Assembly: GCF_038002345.1 (NCBI RefSeq)
Contig: NZ_JBBOCJ010000001.1
Coordinates: forward strand, 4,774,001 to 4,838,000
Length of the DNA stretch: 64,000 bases
Source of the DNA: Paenibacillus sp. FSL M7-0420
Lineage (GTDB): Bacteria > Bacillota > Bacilli > Paenibacillales > Paenibacillaceae
Reading direction: 5' to 3'
Position numbers and translations under genes: made by a program. Shown one piece after another: positions 43,100 to 52,983 of the stretch. The notes beneath the pieces were generated by a model. The model was given only the letters and a program-made list of their open reading frames with translations, did not search any database and had not been told where the DNA came from. Positions within the stretch are counted from its first letter, which is position 1. Each line of letters starts with the position of its first letter.

Positions 43100-44716
43100 A
43101 TGCTGAGTCTGAGCAGAAGCAGCATCGCGGACCGGGAAGCCTGGGAAGCCGCAGGGGTAGAGCTGCCGCAGTTCGATTTCGCAGCGGTAGCGCAGAATAC
43201 GCTTGCGAAGCCGGAGTGGGTTCACTTCGGGGCAGGCAATATCTTCAGAGGCTTCGTGGCGAATGCGCACCAGAAGCTGCTGGACAGCGGCAAGGCCGAT
43301 ACCGGCATCATCGCCGCCGAGACCTTCGACTTCGAGATGATCGACAAGGTCTACCAGCCTTATGACAATCTGACTCTGCTGGTGCTGATGAATGCGGCGG
43401 GCGACTTCCAGAAGCGGATCGTCAGCAGCATCGTCGAAGGCATCACTGCAGATAAGACGCGGGAAGCGGATTACAGCCGCCTGACTGAGATTTTCGAGAA
43501 TCCCAGCCTGCAGATGGCGAGCTTCACGATTACGGAGAAGGGCTATTCGCTGACCGGTCCTGATGGACAGTACCTTGGCATCGTGCAGAAGGATATCGCC
43601 GGAGGACCGGAGCATCCGGTTCACGCCATGAGCATCGTGGCATCCTTCGCCTACAAGCGTTACCTGAAGGGCCAGTATCCGATGACCTTCGTCAGCATGG
43701 ACAATTGCTCGCATAACGGCGACAAGCTGAAGAACGGTATGGTTACGATCGCCAAGGAATGGGCCGCTAAGGGTTTTGTAGAGGAAGGGTTCGTAGCCTA
43801 TCTGGAGAATGAGCAGAAGATTACCTTCCCGCTGTCCATGATCGACAAAATCACCCCGCGCCCGTCCGAATCCGTCCAGGCAGCATTGCTGGAGCAGGGC
43901 ATCGGCGGCATGGATGTGATCGTCACCTCCAAGAACACGTACACTGCTCCCTTCGTTAATGCGGAGATCAGCGAGTATCTGGTCATTGAGGATAAGTTCA
44001 CCAACGGACGTCCGGCACTCGAAGCAGCCGGTGTGATCTTCACGGACCGCGACACGGTCAATAACGTGGAGACGATGAAGGTAACCACCTGCCTCAACCC
44101 GCTGCATACGGCGCTGGCAGTAACCGGCTGTCTGCTCGGCTACACGCTGATTGCCGATGAGATGAAGGACGCCACACTTCGCAAGCTCGTGGAGACCATC
44201 GGCTACAAGGAAGGCCTGCCGGTTGTCGTTGATCCCGGCATCCTGAGTCCGAAGCAATTCCTGGACGAGGTGCTGCAGGAACGGTTCGCCAACCCGTTCA
44301 TCCCGGACACTCCGCAGCGGATCGCTACGGATACCTCGCAGAAGGTCGGCATCCGCTTCGGCGAGACGATCAAGTCGTATATCCGCCGGGAAGATCTGGA
44401 CCCGTCGCAGCTGACTGCCATACCGCTGGCTATCGCTGCCTGGTGCCGGTACTTGCTCGGCGTGAACGACGAAGGCGCTGCGTTCACGCTCAGTTCCGAC
44501 CCGCTGCTGGAATCGCTGCAAGCGCGGCTTGCGGGAATTACACTGGGCGCGGATGCTGCGAAGGCCGCTGGCGTGCGCGCGGTGCTGGAGGACCAGGCCA
44601 TCTTCGGCGTGGACCTGTACGCCGCCGGACTTGGCGGGACTATCGAGGACATGTTCACTGAGATGCTGGCGGGTCCGGGTGCGGTAAGGGCTACGCTGGA
44701 GAAGTACACGGCCTGA
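43100..44716 (+). CDS. uxuB: Fructuronate reductase (D-mannonate oxidoreductase), mannitol dehydrogenase family
   Basis: A 538-residue long-chain polyol dehydrogenase-type protein that interconverts fructuronate and mannonate with NAD(H). The cofactor-binding segment is VHFGAGNIFRGFVA near residue 40. FVSMDNCSHNGDKLKNGM and the catalytic-Lys region YLVIEDKFTNGRPALE match the family. GGGGG within the end of uxuA serves as ribosome site. With uxuA it completes the glucuronate-to-KDG branch. An isomerase (UxaC) and KDG kinase or aldolase are not in the window. Confidence 0.93.
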   Translation: MLSLSRSSIADREAWEAAGVELPQFDFAAVAQNTLAKPEWVHFGAGNIFRGFVANAHQKLLDSGKADTGIIAAETFDFEMIDKVYQPYDNLTLLVLMNAAGDFQKRIVSSIVEGITADKTREADYSRLTEIFENPSLQMASFTITEKGYSLTGPDGQYLGIVQKDIAGGPEHPVHAMSIVASFAYKRYLKGQYPMTFVSMDNCSHNGDKLKNGMVTIAKEWAAKGFVEEGFVAYLENEQKITFPLSMIDKITPRPSESVQAALLEQGIGGMDVIVTSKNTYTAPFVNAEISEYLVIEDKFTNGRPALEAAGVIFTDRDTVNNVETMKVTTCLNPLHTALAVTGCLLGYTLIADEMKDATLRKLVETIGYKEGLPVVVDPGILSPKQFLDEVLQERFANPFIPDTPQRIATDTSQKVGIRFGETIKSYIRREDLDPSQLTAIPLAIAAWCRYLLGVNDEGAAFTLSSDPLLESLQARLAGITLGADAAKAAGVRAVLEDQAIFGVDLYAAGLGGTIEDMFTEMLAGPGAVRATLEKYTA

Positions 44717-44799
44717 GTAGTGGGCGGTGGCGGCCCGGCGGCTGGATGGTTGGGCCGCCGGGGCGTTTGGAGGCCGGGTTGTTTGGAGGGCAGGCCGTC

Positions 44800-44985
44800 A
44801 GGGATTCAAGTGCATAAATACACCTCATTTTCGCGGATGAGCTCGATTCGGAGAATTCAAGTGCATTAATACACCTCATTTCCGCGAATGGGCTCATTTC
44901 GGAGAATTCAAGGGTATTAATGCTCTTCGTCTCCCCTGTTCGGCTAAATTTGCGAAATTCAAGGGTATTTATGCACTACATTTCC
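44800..44985. repeat. Tandem 51-bp palindromic repeat, four units (array E)
   Basis: ATTCAAG recurs at 44804, 44855, 44906 and 44957, exactly 51 bp apart. The core is near-palindromic GTGCATTAATACAC, changing to GGTATTAATGCTC-like forms in the later units. The flanks TTCGGAGAATTCAAG and CTCATTTCCGCGAATGGGCTC correspond to those of arrays A and B. Apart from this array and the terminator at 45038, nothing is seen in 44717-45107. Confidence 0.9.
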
Positions 44986-45037
44986 ACAGTTTGCACGGTT
45001 TGGCTGCCCGCCCGGCCCATCGGACTACACCTATATC

Positions 45038-45079
45038 ACACCAAAAAGACCAGGAGAAAGCTCCTGGTCTTTTTGGTGT
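45038..45079. terminator. Bidirectional terminator between uxuB and GH43
   Basis: AAAAAGACCAGGAG and CTCCTGGTCTTTTT form a perfect stem around an AAAG loop, with T tracts on both strands. It can end both convergent transcripts. Confidence 0.95.
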
Positions 45080-45107
45080 TTGAAAGCAACTGGGGGAAGG
45101 GTCTGTT

Positions 45108-46694
45108 CTACTCCTGCTCCAGATATTCAAAGTAATCAAAATCCGCCGGATGCAGCGTTCCGCTGAGATCCTGGGCACACATGCCGATGAAGGTGCCGGT
45201 GAAGCGGATGTAGGCCGGGAAGTCATCGGACAGATGGTAGATTTCCAGGGCCGGCCCGATCTTCTCCCAGGAGGATTCACCAACCTTGTAGTAGAACTGG
45301 GCGAGCTCGCCGTCGATGACGACCTTAAGTGCTACGCTTACTCCGGGAGGCAGCGGCACTTCAGGCGTCAGAGTGTCTTCATAGACTCCATCCTTGGAGC
45401 GGATGAGTCCCAGAGTTCGGCCAAGGACTTCATCGTGCGTGATCCGCAGATAGAGGTAATCCTTCGTATCGTAATAGACGATCAGGCCGGCCATCTGCTG
45501 GAAATGCTCCGGCTCGAAGTCCACCGAGGTCTCGGCGCTGCAACGGAAGGCCTGCTGGCGCAGGGCCACCAGGCTCTGGCGGTGCATGGAGCTCATGGAT
45601 TCTCTGCCCCGCAGGCGCAGATAGCCGGGACGCTCCTGAAGCGAGAGCCAGGACTCATCCGCAGGCACCCGCAGGGTGCTCCAGCGGACATCCAGCTGCG
45701 GAGCCTCGAAGTCGTCACGCGGAGCCGCTGGTGTAAAAGGATGGGCCGGAAGATCCGGGCCTTCCACGGTCAGCGCTGGAGTATTCCCGCCCCCGAACAG
45801 GGCCAGCCAGCCCTCTTCTGTGAATATGACGCGCTGAATCGCCGTCTCCCGGCCCAGATTGCAGTAGTTGTCCTTCACGGGACGGCCGCACAGATGGACC
45901 ATGTACCATTCGCCGGTCTGCGTCTCTACCAGACTGGCATGGCCTGCTTTTTGCAGCGCAAGCTCGGGATTACCGGCAGAGGTCAGCAGCGGATTAACGG
46001 GAGCGGTCTCGTAAGGACCTTCAATCTGCTTCGCGCGGGCTACGGTCACCGCATGGTTATACTGCGTACCGCCCTCAGCGGTAATCAGATAATACCAGCC
46101 GTCCTTGCGGTACAGATGCGGGCCTTCGGTTAGGGCCAGCTCTGTTCCCTTGTAGATCGGAGTAACCGGTCCGACCAGGCGCTGCTCTTCCACCGAATAT
46201 TCCTGGAGCACAATACCTGCGAAGCTGTTGCGCCCGGTGCGGTGATCCCACAGCATGTTGACCAGCCATTTGCGTCCGTCTTCATCATGGAACAGCGAAG
46301 GGTCGAAGCCGCTGCTGTTCAGGTACACAGGCTCGGACCAAGGGCCTTCAATATTCTCTGCAGTTACCAGATAGTTCGGCGTATCCTTGAAGGCGCCCTG
46401 ACGGCTTTTGACATCGGTATAGATCAGATAAAAGAGTCCATTATCGTACGTGAGGCAGGGCGCCCATATGCCCCCGGAATCCGGGTCCCCTTCCATATTG
46501 AGCTGCGAGCTGCGGGTCAGCGCATACGTCAGCGGCCGCCAGTTCACCAGATCGCGCGAATGATGAATCCGCACGCCGGGGAACCATTCAAAGGTTGAAG
46601 TAGCAATGTAGTAGTCATCTCCAGCCCGGCAGATCGACGGGTCCGGATGAAATCCGCGCAGAATCGGATTATGAATCAGATTTCGGCTCATCAT
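45108..46694 (-). CDS. GH43 beta-xylosidase/arabinofuranosidase-type hydrolase
   Basis: A 528-residue family 43 protein. The five-bladed propeller starts with [20 protein letters not shown] (general base Asp near residue 18). The pKa-modulating Asp is in [14 protein letters not shown] near 131, and the acid Glu is in [17 protein letters not shown] near 191. A C-terminal beta-sandwich (about 320-528) matches the XynB-type GH43 C2 domain. No signal peptide, so it cleaves imported xylo-oligosaccharides. The first ATG (46694) overlaps the dehydratase stop by 4 nt; a second ATG follows at once and is better placed from GGAGGAG. Last gene of the IclR-dehydratase-GH43 unit. Confidence 0.92.
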   Translation of the reverse strand: MMSRNLIHNPILRGFHPDPSICRAGDDYYIATSTFEWFPGVRIHHSRDLVNWRPLTYALTRSSQLNMEGDPDSGGIWAPCLTYDNGLFYLIYTDVKSRQGAFKDTPNYLVTAENIEGPWSEPVYLNSSGFDPSLFHDEDGRKWLVNMLWDHRTGRNSFAGIVLQEYSVEEQRLVGPVTPIYKGTELALTEGPHLYRKDGWYYLITAEGGTQYNHAVTVARAKQIEGPYETAPVNPLLTSAGNPELALQKAGHASLVETQTGEWYMVHLCGRPVKDNYCNLGRETAIQRVIFTEEGWLALFGGGNTPALTVEGPDLPAHPFTPAAPRDDFEAPQLDVRWSTLRVPADESWLSLQERPGYLRLRGRESMSSMHRQSLVALRQQAFRCSAETSVDFEPEHFQQMAGLIVYYDTKDYLYLRITHDEVLGRTLGLIRSKDGVYEDTLTPEVPLPPGVSVALKVVIDGELAQFYYKVGESSWEKIGPALEIYHLSDDFPAYIRFTGTFIGMCAQDLSGTLHPADFDYFEYLEQE

Positions 46695-48667
46695 TTCTCC
46701 TCCAATGCTTGCCGTCCTGCTTCCAGTAAGGCAATGATTTTGTCAGTGTCGTAGATACAGCCCTTCCAGGTTCCGCCGCTGGCTGCCTGAAGTGCAGCCC
46801 ACAGACGGGTATCCTCCGGCAGGCCCGGGTCGACCGCCAGGCCCGGATGCGGAGTCCGCGAAGCCAGGATCAGCGTTCCCGCTTCCTTGGTCAGCGGCTC
46901 ATCTCCCTCACCTACCAGATTCACGCTTCCTTCCAGAGTCACCGTATCGATCCGCACTTCCACCCAGTCATTATCGCGCAGCTTGCCGAGCGGGCCGCCA
47001 GCCAGCGCTTCCGGACCCATGTGGCCGATACAGGCACCGGTGGATACGCCGGAGAAACGGGCATCCGTGATCAGCGTGACATATTTGCCGTAGGGCAGAT
47101 GCTTGAGCGCCGAGGTGAGCTGGTAGGTCTCCTCCATCCCGGTCCCGCTCGGCCCGCGGCCGATGACAGCCAGAATATCCCCGGCATGGACCATGCCCAG
47201 CTTGATGCTGCGGATAGCGGCTCTCTCTGTGGTGAACACCTTCACTCGTCCGGTATGGCGATAGACACCCTCGCTGTCCAGAACGGCAGGATCGATCGCG
47301 GCCGATTTGATGACTGCGCCTTCCGGGCAGAGATTGCCGACCGGAAAAGTCATGGTGGACGCCATGCCCTGGCGCTTGGCCTCTTCCGGGCTCATGATCA
47401 CGGAATCCGGGTCTACGCCGTCCGCTTCCAGCAGCCGCTGGCGCAGCTCCGTCCGGCGCTGTGAGCTCTCCCACCAGTCCAGATTCTCGCCCAGTGTCCG
47501 GCCCGTAACCGTGAGTACAGATTCGTCAAGCAGTCCCAGCTTGCGCAGATGCAGCATGACCTCAGGAACGCCCCCGGCCAGGAACACCCGGATGGTCGGG
47601 TGCGGTACCGGACCATTCGGCAGTACGCTGACAAGACGCGGTACCATCCGGTTCACCCGGTTCCAGTCCTCGACAGTCGGAACCTTCAGCCCGGCGGCAT
47701 GGGCGATGGCCGGCAGATGCAGCAGAAGATTCGTGGAGCCGCCGAAGGCAGCGTGCAGCACCATCGCATTCTGGATCGACTGATCTGTCAGAATGTCGCT
47801 CATGACAATTCCGTTCTGATCCAGATGCTGAAGAGCCCGGGCCGACTGGCGGCCGATATTCTTCCAGATCGGCTGGCCCGAAGGGGACAGTGCCGAGTGC
47901 GGCAGCGCCATACCCAGCGCCTCTGCAATGACCTGGGCGGTAGCCGCCGTACCGAGGAACTGACAACCGCCGCCCGGGGTTGCGCAGGCCCGGCAGCCGA
48001 GATCTGCCGCTTCTTCGAGGGACAGCTCTCCGTTGCTGTACCGTGCCCCGATGCTCTGCACCTTGCCTGCGTCTTCTCCCTCCACCGGCGGAAGGGTTAC
48101 GCCGCCGGGGACGATAATTCCCGGCAGCTTATGCATACCGGCAAGGGCCAGCAGCATGGCGGGCAAGCCTTTGTCGCAGGTAGCTACGCCAAGCACACCC
48201 TTGCGGGTAGGGAGTGAACGAATCAGCCGCCGCAGCACGATGGCCGCATCATTACGGTAAGGCAAGGAATCGAACATGCCTGTGGTGCCCTGGGAACGGC
48301 CGTCACAGGGATCACTGACATAACCGGCGAACGGAATCCCCTCATTCGCGGTGAGCTCCTCCGCAATCTCCTCCATCATCACGCCGATCTCCCAGTGGCC
48401 GGTATGATATCCGAGCGCCAGCGGAGTGCCGTCCTCACGGCGGATGCCGCCCATCGTTCCGAGAATCAGGTACTGGGGCCGGTTCAGCAGCAGCGGATTC
48501 CAGCCCATCCCGGCATTCTGTGTCATCCCAAAAATCTCTCCGCTCGGTGCATTCCGCAGCACCTCCCCGGTGATCGGCAGCTGGCCTGCCGGACCTTCCG
48601 CAGCGGTATGTACCGGAACAGCTTCAATGATGTCTTCCTTCATAATCTCTTGTACGGTCAATTTCAT
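46691..48667 (-). CDS. yjhG: Xylonate dehydratase, YjhG/YagF family (IlvD/Edd superfamily)
   Basis: A 658-residue Fe-S dehydratase. Cluster and metal ligands are seen in [16 protein letters not shown] (about residue 118-133), [18 protein letters not shown] (about 160) and [16 protein letters not shown] (about 224). The length and the [16 protein letters not shown] start match YjhG rather than IlvD (about 560) or Edd (about 600). The reaction expected is D-xylonate to 2-dehydro-3-deoxy-D-xylonate. AAGGGA precedes the ATG. It lies 41 bp after the IclR gene and beside GH43, with a divergent YjhH-type aldolase nearby, which supports a xylose/xylonate role. Confidence 0.9.
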   Translation of the reverse strand: MKLTVQEIMKEDIIEAVPVHTAAEGPAGQLPITGEVLRNAPSGEIFGMTQNAGMGWNPLLLNRPQYLILGTMGGIRREDGTPLALGYHTGHWEIGVMMEEIAEELTANEGIPFAGYVSDPCDGRSQGTTGMFDSLPYRNDAAIVLRRLIRSLPTRKGVLGVATCDKGLPAMLLALAGMHKLPGIIVPGGVTLPPVEGEDAGKVQSIGARYSNGELSLEEAADLGCRACATPGGGCQFLGTAATAQVIAEALGMALPHSALSPSGQPIWKNIGRQSARALQHLDQNGIVMSDILTDQSIQNAMVLHAAFGGSTNLLLHLPAIAHAAGLKVPTVEDWNRVNRMVPRLVSVLPNGPVPHPTIRVFLAGGVPEVMLHLRKLGLLDESVLTVTGRTLGENLDWWESSQRRTELRQRLLEADGVDPDSVIMSPEEAKRQGMASTMTFPVGNLCPEGAVIKSAAIDPAVLDSEGVYRHTGRVKVFTTERAAIRSIKLGMVHAGDILAVIGRGPSGTGMEETYQLTSALKHLPYGKYVTLITDARFSGVSTGACIGHMGPEALAGGPLGKLRDNDWVEVRIDTVTLEGSVNLVGEGDEPLTKEAGTLILASRTPHPGLAVDPGLPEDTRLWAALQAASGGTWKGCIYDTDKIIALLEAGRQALEEK

Positions 48668-48708
48668 ATGAATCCCTTCTCTCCCTCAGAATGAATGTGC
48701 CCGGATGT

Positions 48709-49467
48709 CTATGACAGTGAGAGCTTCCCCGCCAGCGCCTTCACCTCACGCAGCGCAATCTCCCGCTTCGCATCGAATGCGTGCTGAAGCATCGAGGTGC
48801 TCACCGCAGCAACCGCCCTTCCTGCGGCATCCAGAACAGGCGCAGCGGCGCAGCTGATGCCCTGGATAATCTCCTCCTGATCCAGCGCATAGCCGGTCTT
48901 GCGGATCGCAGCCAGGGCTGCGGTGAACTCAGACCAGTCTGTCAGCGTGCGGGAAGTGACCGCAGACAGCATTTTACCCGGATAACGCCGCTCCAGTTCC
49001 CCCTCCGGCAGCAGTGCCAGCATCATCTTGCCCATCGCAGTCGCATGGGCCGGAAACCGCATCCCGGGGCTGGACTCCAGCCTTACCAGGGACTGCCCCT
49101 CCTGCTTGGCCAGGTAAATAATCTCATCGCGGTCCAGCACCGACAGCTGAAAGGTCTCCCCTACCGCTCCGACACTCTGCACCGACTCTGCCAGGAACCG
49201 CTCTACCAGATTCATATTCTGCTTAAGCGAATCATTATAGACGGTATTATAATAGGAGATTCCGGCACCAAGCACGTACCTCTCGCCCGCATCCTTCACC
49301 ACCCACCCCAGAGTCTCCATGGTGCGCAGCAGCGAGAACATCGAGCTTTTGTTAATACCGGTCTCCTCACAGAGGTCTGTCATCTTAAGCGCTCCGGTCT
49401 GTCTTGAGATGGCCTTAAGAATCAGATCAGCCCGTTCCAATGCCGGAACCCAGTACTTCTGGTCCAC
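48709..49467 (-). CDS. IclR-family transcriptional regulator
   Basis: A 252-residue regulator with an N-terminal winged helix (KMTDLCEETGINKSSMFSLL, about residues 28-47) and an IclR effector domain (RLESSPGMRFPAHATAMGKM, GYALDQEEIIQGISCAAAPV). The start is GTG at 49467 with GAGGGGAATG upstream. First gene of the unit with the dehydratase and GH43, and divergent from the aldolase gene. It probably controls both directions in response to a xylonate-pathway intermediate (inference). Confidence 0.9.
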   Translation of the reverse strand: MDQKYWVPALERADLILKAISRQTGALKMTDLCEETGINKSSMFSLLRTMETLGWVVKDAGERYVLGAGISYYNTVYNDSLKQNMNLVERFLAESVQSVGAVGETFQLSVLDRDEIIYLAKQEGQSLVRLESSPGMRFPAHATAMGKMMLALLPEGELERRYPGKMLSAVTSRTLTDWSEFTAALAAIRKTGYALDQEEIIQGISCAAAPVLDAAGRAVAAVSTSMLQHAFDAKREIALREVKALAGKLSLS

Positions 49468-49518
49468 ACCTTCATTCCCCTCTCATAAATCCATTGATTA
49501 AGCCTTCCAAGTTCACTA

Positions 49519-49538
49519 TAATAATCATATGTTTATAA
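49519..49538. promoter_or_regulatory. Candidate IclR operator
   Basis: ATAATAATCATATGTTTATA is an imperfect inverted repeat centred on CATATG (8 of 10 pairs) in the 96-bp gap between the divergent IclR and aldolase genes. Confidence 0.4.
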
Positions 49539-49563
49539 TACCAAACCAGGAGGCAAAAATAAA

Positions 49564-50478
49564 ATGAAACTTAGCCACCCGAATGCAGGTGTCATTCCTC
49601 CCGTCCCGACCATTCTGGATTCCGCCGGGAAATTCGACCGTGACGGAATGAAGCTGCTGATCGACAGCCTGATCGCCAAAGGGGTTCACGGTCTGTTCTT
49701 CCTTGGAACGGCCGGAGAATTCACCCTGTTCACCGCAGAGCAGCGTGAAGAGATCGCAGAGCTATGCCTGGAGTATACGAATGGCCGTCTTCCGGCCTGG
49801 ATCGGCACCGGCAGCAATACCGTTGCTGAGACCCTCCGGCTGTCCCGCCATGCTGCTGAACATGGCGCTACCGGCATCGTCATTATGAATCCGTATTACT
49901 ACAAGCTGAACGGGGATGCTCTGTTCGCGCATTATGCCGCTGTGCTGGAAGCGGTCGATGTACCGCTCATGCTGTACAACTTCCCGGCCATGACCGGCCA
50001 GGATCTGACTCCGGCCTTCGTAGCCCGGCTTGCCGCACATTATCCGAATGTAGCGGGCATCAAGGATACCGTGGACCAGCTTAGCCATATCCGCCAGATG
50101 ATTTTGCAGGTGAAGGCAGTCAGTCCGGACTTCTCGGTATTCTGCGGCTTCGACGAATATTTGCTGCCTACGCTGGCTGCCGGAGGAGACGGGGCGATCG
50201 CTGCCAGTGCGAACTTCGCTCCGCAGCTGATGCTTGGCGTGTACGACAGCTTCAAGAAGGGAGACCTGGCAGGCGTCCTTCAGTTCAACCGGCAGATCGT
50301 TGAAATTCCGGCGCTGTATGCCATCGACGACCCGTTCATCGCTTCGATCAAGGAAGCTGTCCGCTTGTCCGGTGTTCCGGTATCCACCTTCAGCCTGGCT
50401 TCGCCTGGGGTATGGAGTACGGAGCATGAGGAGAAGCTGAAGCAGATTTTCAGCCAGGCGGGTATTGCCCAAGGGTAA
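49564..50478 (+). CDS. Dihydrodipicolinate synthase-family aldolase, YagE/YjhH type
   Basis: A 304-residue class I aldolase/lyase with a TIM barrel. The start GVIPPVPTILDSAGKFDRDG and GLFFLGTAGEFTLFTAEQR carry the substrate-carboxylate motif in the GTAGE form used by YagE/YjhH-like 2-keto-3-deoxy acid aldolases. The catalytic Tyr is in LMLYNFPAMTG near 138, and the Schiff-base Lys is in VAGIKDTVDQ near 166. Expected reaction: 2-dehydro-3-deoxy-D-xylonate to pyruvate and glycolaldehyde. AGGAGG precedes the ATG. Divergent from the IclR-dehydratase unit; true DapA activity is less likely in this context. Confidence 0.88.
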   Translation: MKLSHPNAGVIPPVPTILDSAGKFDRDGMKLLIDSLIAKGVHGLFFLGTAGEFTLFTAEQREEIAELCLEYTNGRLPAWIGTGSNTVAETLRLSRHAAEHGATGIVIMNPYYYKLNGDALFAHYAAVLEAVDVPLMLYNFPAMTGQDLTPAFVARLAAHYPNVAGIKDTVDQLSHIRQMILQVKAVSPDFSVFCGFDEYLLPTLAAGGDGAIAASANFAPQLMLGVYDSFKKGDLAGVLQFNRQIVEIPALYAIDDPFIASIKEAVRLSGVPVSTFSLASPGVWSTEHEEKLKQIFSQAGIAQG

Positions 50479-50538
50479 GCGATTTATATAGTGCGCACTC
50501 ATCCGTTCATATTTTTCAAGGTCAGCCCGTCTATCAAG

Positions 50539-50567
50539 GTCAGCCCGCATTGGGGCTGGCTTTTTTT
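50539..50567 (+). terminator. Rho-independent terminator after the aldolase gene
   Basis: GTCAGCCC-gcatt-GGGGCTGGC (one G-T pair) followed by seven T. Confidence 0.85.
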
Positions 50568-50720
50568 GTACAGCTTCTTGCACAGTTCCGTGTAAACTGC
50601 CTCCTGATGTTCCTCCTATCTTCGCGGTGAAGTTTAGTCTATAATTTTGTTCAGGTGCACAATGAGTGAAGTAGAGGCAATAGAGGCGGTTACCCGCTCA
50701 AGACGAGGAGGGCGTTCCGG

Positions 50721-51749
50721 TTGTTTCAGCTATCCGAGAAGCAGGCGCAGGAGATTGTAGACAAGATGATGATGGACATCCCCTATAATATCAACATCAT
50801 GAATCATGAGGGGATCATCATCGGCAGCGGGCATAAGGCAAGGGTGGGCACCGTTCATCGGGGGGCTGTCGAGGCGCTGTCCACCGGGCAGAGGGTCGAA
50901 GTCATGGAGGATGGGCGATATGAGAAAAAAGGCACCAACGAACCGATTGTCATCGGCAACACCCGCGTAGGTGTGATCGGGATCTCCGGCAGCCCGGAAG
51001 AGGTCCGGCCCTTCTGCAATATCGTAAGGACCACGGTAGCGCTGCTCATTGAGCAAAGAAATACGCTGGAGCATCTGGCCAGCGAAGCCAGCCGCAAGAA
51101 GGCTCTGCTGGAGATGCTCCTTGACCATCAGGGAGCGTACTCCCAGAAGCTGCGAAAAGAAGCCGCAGCCTATCAGATCGATCTTCTGCTCAAGACCACC
51201 GTGCTGTATCTCAAGCATGTGCGGCCGGAGCTGGATGAGGCGAAGCTTCTGTTCCTGCATCCGTCCTTCCAGCTCGACGGGGATACATGGGTAATCCTGG
51301 TCCAGAACCGGCCGGACTGCAGCCCGCTGATTGCGCAGCTGCTGCATAATCAGCCACAGCTCCTGCTGTCTTCGGGCCGGCTGGAGGCCAGTATCGCGGA
51401 GGGTTACCGTCAGGCAAAAGCTGCCCTTGGCGTTCTTCTGGCACTACGCCCTACTGAGCAATCAATCCGCTACGAGGATGCGGAATTCCTGGTGAAGCTC
51501 AGCCAGGCGAAGCTGTCAGACAAGCCGGGCACGGCGATCAAGCTGGAGGATACCGCCGATCTGCTGGAGACGCTCCGCAGCTTCATCAATCACAATTGCA
51601 GTGTCTCGCAGACGGCTGAGCAGCTGAACATCCACCGCAATACGCTGCAATACCGTCTCAAGCGGATCGAGAGCATCACCGGCAAGGACCCGAGGAACCT
51701 GCTGCAGCTCTTCGAGCTTACGCATGAGCTGCTGGCGTTATATAAGTAA
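50721..51749 (+). CDS. CdaR-family sugar diacid/glycerate regulator
   Basis: A 342-residue activator. The N-terminal diacid-recognition domain (QEIVDKMMMDIPYNINIMN, then GIIIGSGHKARVGTVHRGA) is followed by a central region and a PucR-type C-terminal helix-turn-helix (SQTAEQLNIHRNTLQYRLKR, about residue 300-320). The start is TTG at 50721 with GAGGAGG upstream. It is convergent with the glycerate kinase and GntP genes. In E. coli CdaR activates glycerate and sugar-diacid genes, so control of these neighbours is likely. Confidence 0.9.
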   Translation: MFQLSEKQAQEIVDKMMMDIPYNINIMNHEGIIIGSGHKARVGTVHRGAVEALSTGQRVEVMEDGRYEKKGTNEPIVIGNTRVGVIGISGSPEEVRPFCNIVRTTVALLIEQRNTLEHLASEASRKKALLEMLLDHQGAYSQKLRKEAAAYQIDLLLKTTVLYLKHVRPELDEAKLLFLHPSFQLDGDTWVILVQNRPDCSPLIAQLLHNQPQLLLSSGRLEASIAEGYRQAKAALGVLLALRPTEQSIRYEDAEFLVKLSQAKLSDKPGTAIKLEDTADLLETLRSFINHNCSVSQTAEQLNIHRNTLQYRLKRIESITGKDPRNLLQLFELTHELLALYK

Positions 51750-51765
51750 CGGTTTGCTATACAAG

Positions 51766-51803
51766 AATAGCCCCGGGGAACCGTATCCCCGGGGCTATCT
51801 CTA
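51766..51803. terminator. Hairpin between convergent CdaR and glycerate kinase genes
   Basis: ATAGCCCCGGGG and CCCCGGGGCTAT form a perfect 12-bp stem with an 8-nt loop. Flanking T runs are short. Confidence 0.7.
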
Positions 51804-51813
51804 TGGCAGATAG

Positions 51814-52956
51814 CTATTCAGCCAGCTTCAGCAGCCTGGCGATATTCTCACAGGTCCGCTCGACATTGGCAGGGCCGTCAGCCAGCAGCTTCTCCAGGCT
51901 CGAAGCGCCGGGAACGATGCCGAAGACGGCATCGATTCCCTCGGCGTAGAGCGTCTCGATGCCCTCGCCGATGTAACCGGCCAGGGCGATGACTTTTTTG
52001 CCGCTGGCCTTGGCGGTGCGGGCTACGCCGTACGGCGTTTTGCCGAATTTGGTCTGGAAGTCAATCCCGCCTTCACCCGTGAAGACGAAGTCCGCCTGCT
52101 CCAGCTTCTGCTGAAGCTCTGTGTATTCAATTACGATCTCGATTCCCTTCTGCAGCGTTGCCCGTGTGAAGATCATCAGACCCGCGCCCAGTCCCCCCGC
52201 TGCACCAGCTCCGGGAAGGTCGCGGACATCCTTGTGAAGCTGCTGCTTCACCACCGCCGCATAATGGGCCAGATTGGCGTCAAGCTGCTGCACCATATCG
52301 GGCGTGGCCCCCTTTTGTGGACCAAATACGGCTGAAGCCCCCTGCTCTCCGCAGAGCGGATTGGTCACATCACAGGCAACGATGAGCTGAACCTGCTGCA
52401 GTCTCGCATCAAGTCCCCTAACGTCAACTCTCGCCAGTTGCCCCAAGCTGCCGCCGCCGCGCGGAAGTACGCTCCCAGCTTCATCGAGGAATCTGGCGCC
52501 AAGCGCTTCGGCCATTCCGGCACCGCCGTCATTGGTGGCGCTGCCGCCGATGCCAATGATGATTTTGCGGATACCACGGTTGAGACATTCCAGAATCAGC
52601 TCGCCTGTTCCGTAGGTGGTGGTGATCAGCGGATTCCGCTCCGCCTTGTCCACCCGCTGAATGCCGCTGGCCGAAGCCATCTCGATGGCCGCCGTCCGGC
52701 CGTCACCGAGAATGCCGAATTGTGCCGTCACCGGCTGTCCCAGCGGTCCTGCAACTTCCAGATAATGAATCTCTCCGCCGGATGCGTCGACAAGGGATTG
52801 TACGGTCCCCTCCCCGCCGTCCGCCATCGGAACATGGATGTAGGTTGCTTCAGGGTATATTTTGCGGAGTCCGGCCTCCATCGCTGTACATACTTCTTTC
52901 GCGGTCATGCTCTCCTTGAAGGAATCCGGCGCCAGCACAAAGGTTCTCTCTCTCAT
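51814..52956 (-). CDS. Glycerate kinase (GarK/GlxK family)
   Basis: A 380-residue glycerate kinase phosphorylating D-glycerate with ATP. FVLAPDSFKESMTAKEVCTA at the N-terminus, IGIGGSATNDGGAGMAEALG near residue 130 and FTGEGGIDFQTKFGKTPYGV near residue 290 are family signatures. The ATG at 52956 is better spaced from GAGG than the GTG two codons earlier. It lies 27 bp after the GntP gene, and the two form an uptake-and-activation pair for glycerate or a related sugar acid. Confidence 0.93.
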   Translation of the reverse strand: MRERTFVLAPDSFKESMTAKEVCTAMEAGLRKIYPEATYIHVPMADGGEGTVQSLVDASGGEIHYLEVAGPLGQPVTAQFGILGDGRTAAIEMASASGIQRVDKAERNPLITTTYGTGELILECLNRGIRKIIIGIGGSATNDGGAGMAEALGARFLDEAGSVLPRGGGSLGQLARVDVRGLDARLQQVQLIVACDVTNPLCGEQGASAVFGPQKGATPDMVQQLDANLAHYAAVVKQQLHKDVRDLPGAGAAGGLGAGLMIFTRATLQKGIEIVIEYTELQQKLEQADFVFTGEGGIDFQTKFGKTPYGVARTAKASGKKVIALAGYIGEGIETLYAEGIDAVFGIVPGASSLEKLLADGPANVERTCENIARLLKLAE

Positions 52957-52983
52957 TTCCACACCTCATCTATAATATTGATC

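Noticed and set aside
42005..44521. An 838-codon open frame on the minus strand opposite uxuA and uxuB
   Set aside because: It is antisense to two clearly recognisable genes. Its length comes from codon bias in GC-rich genes, and it shows no protein motifs.
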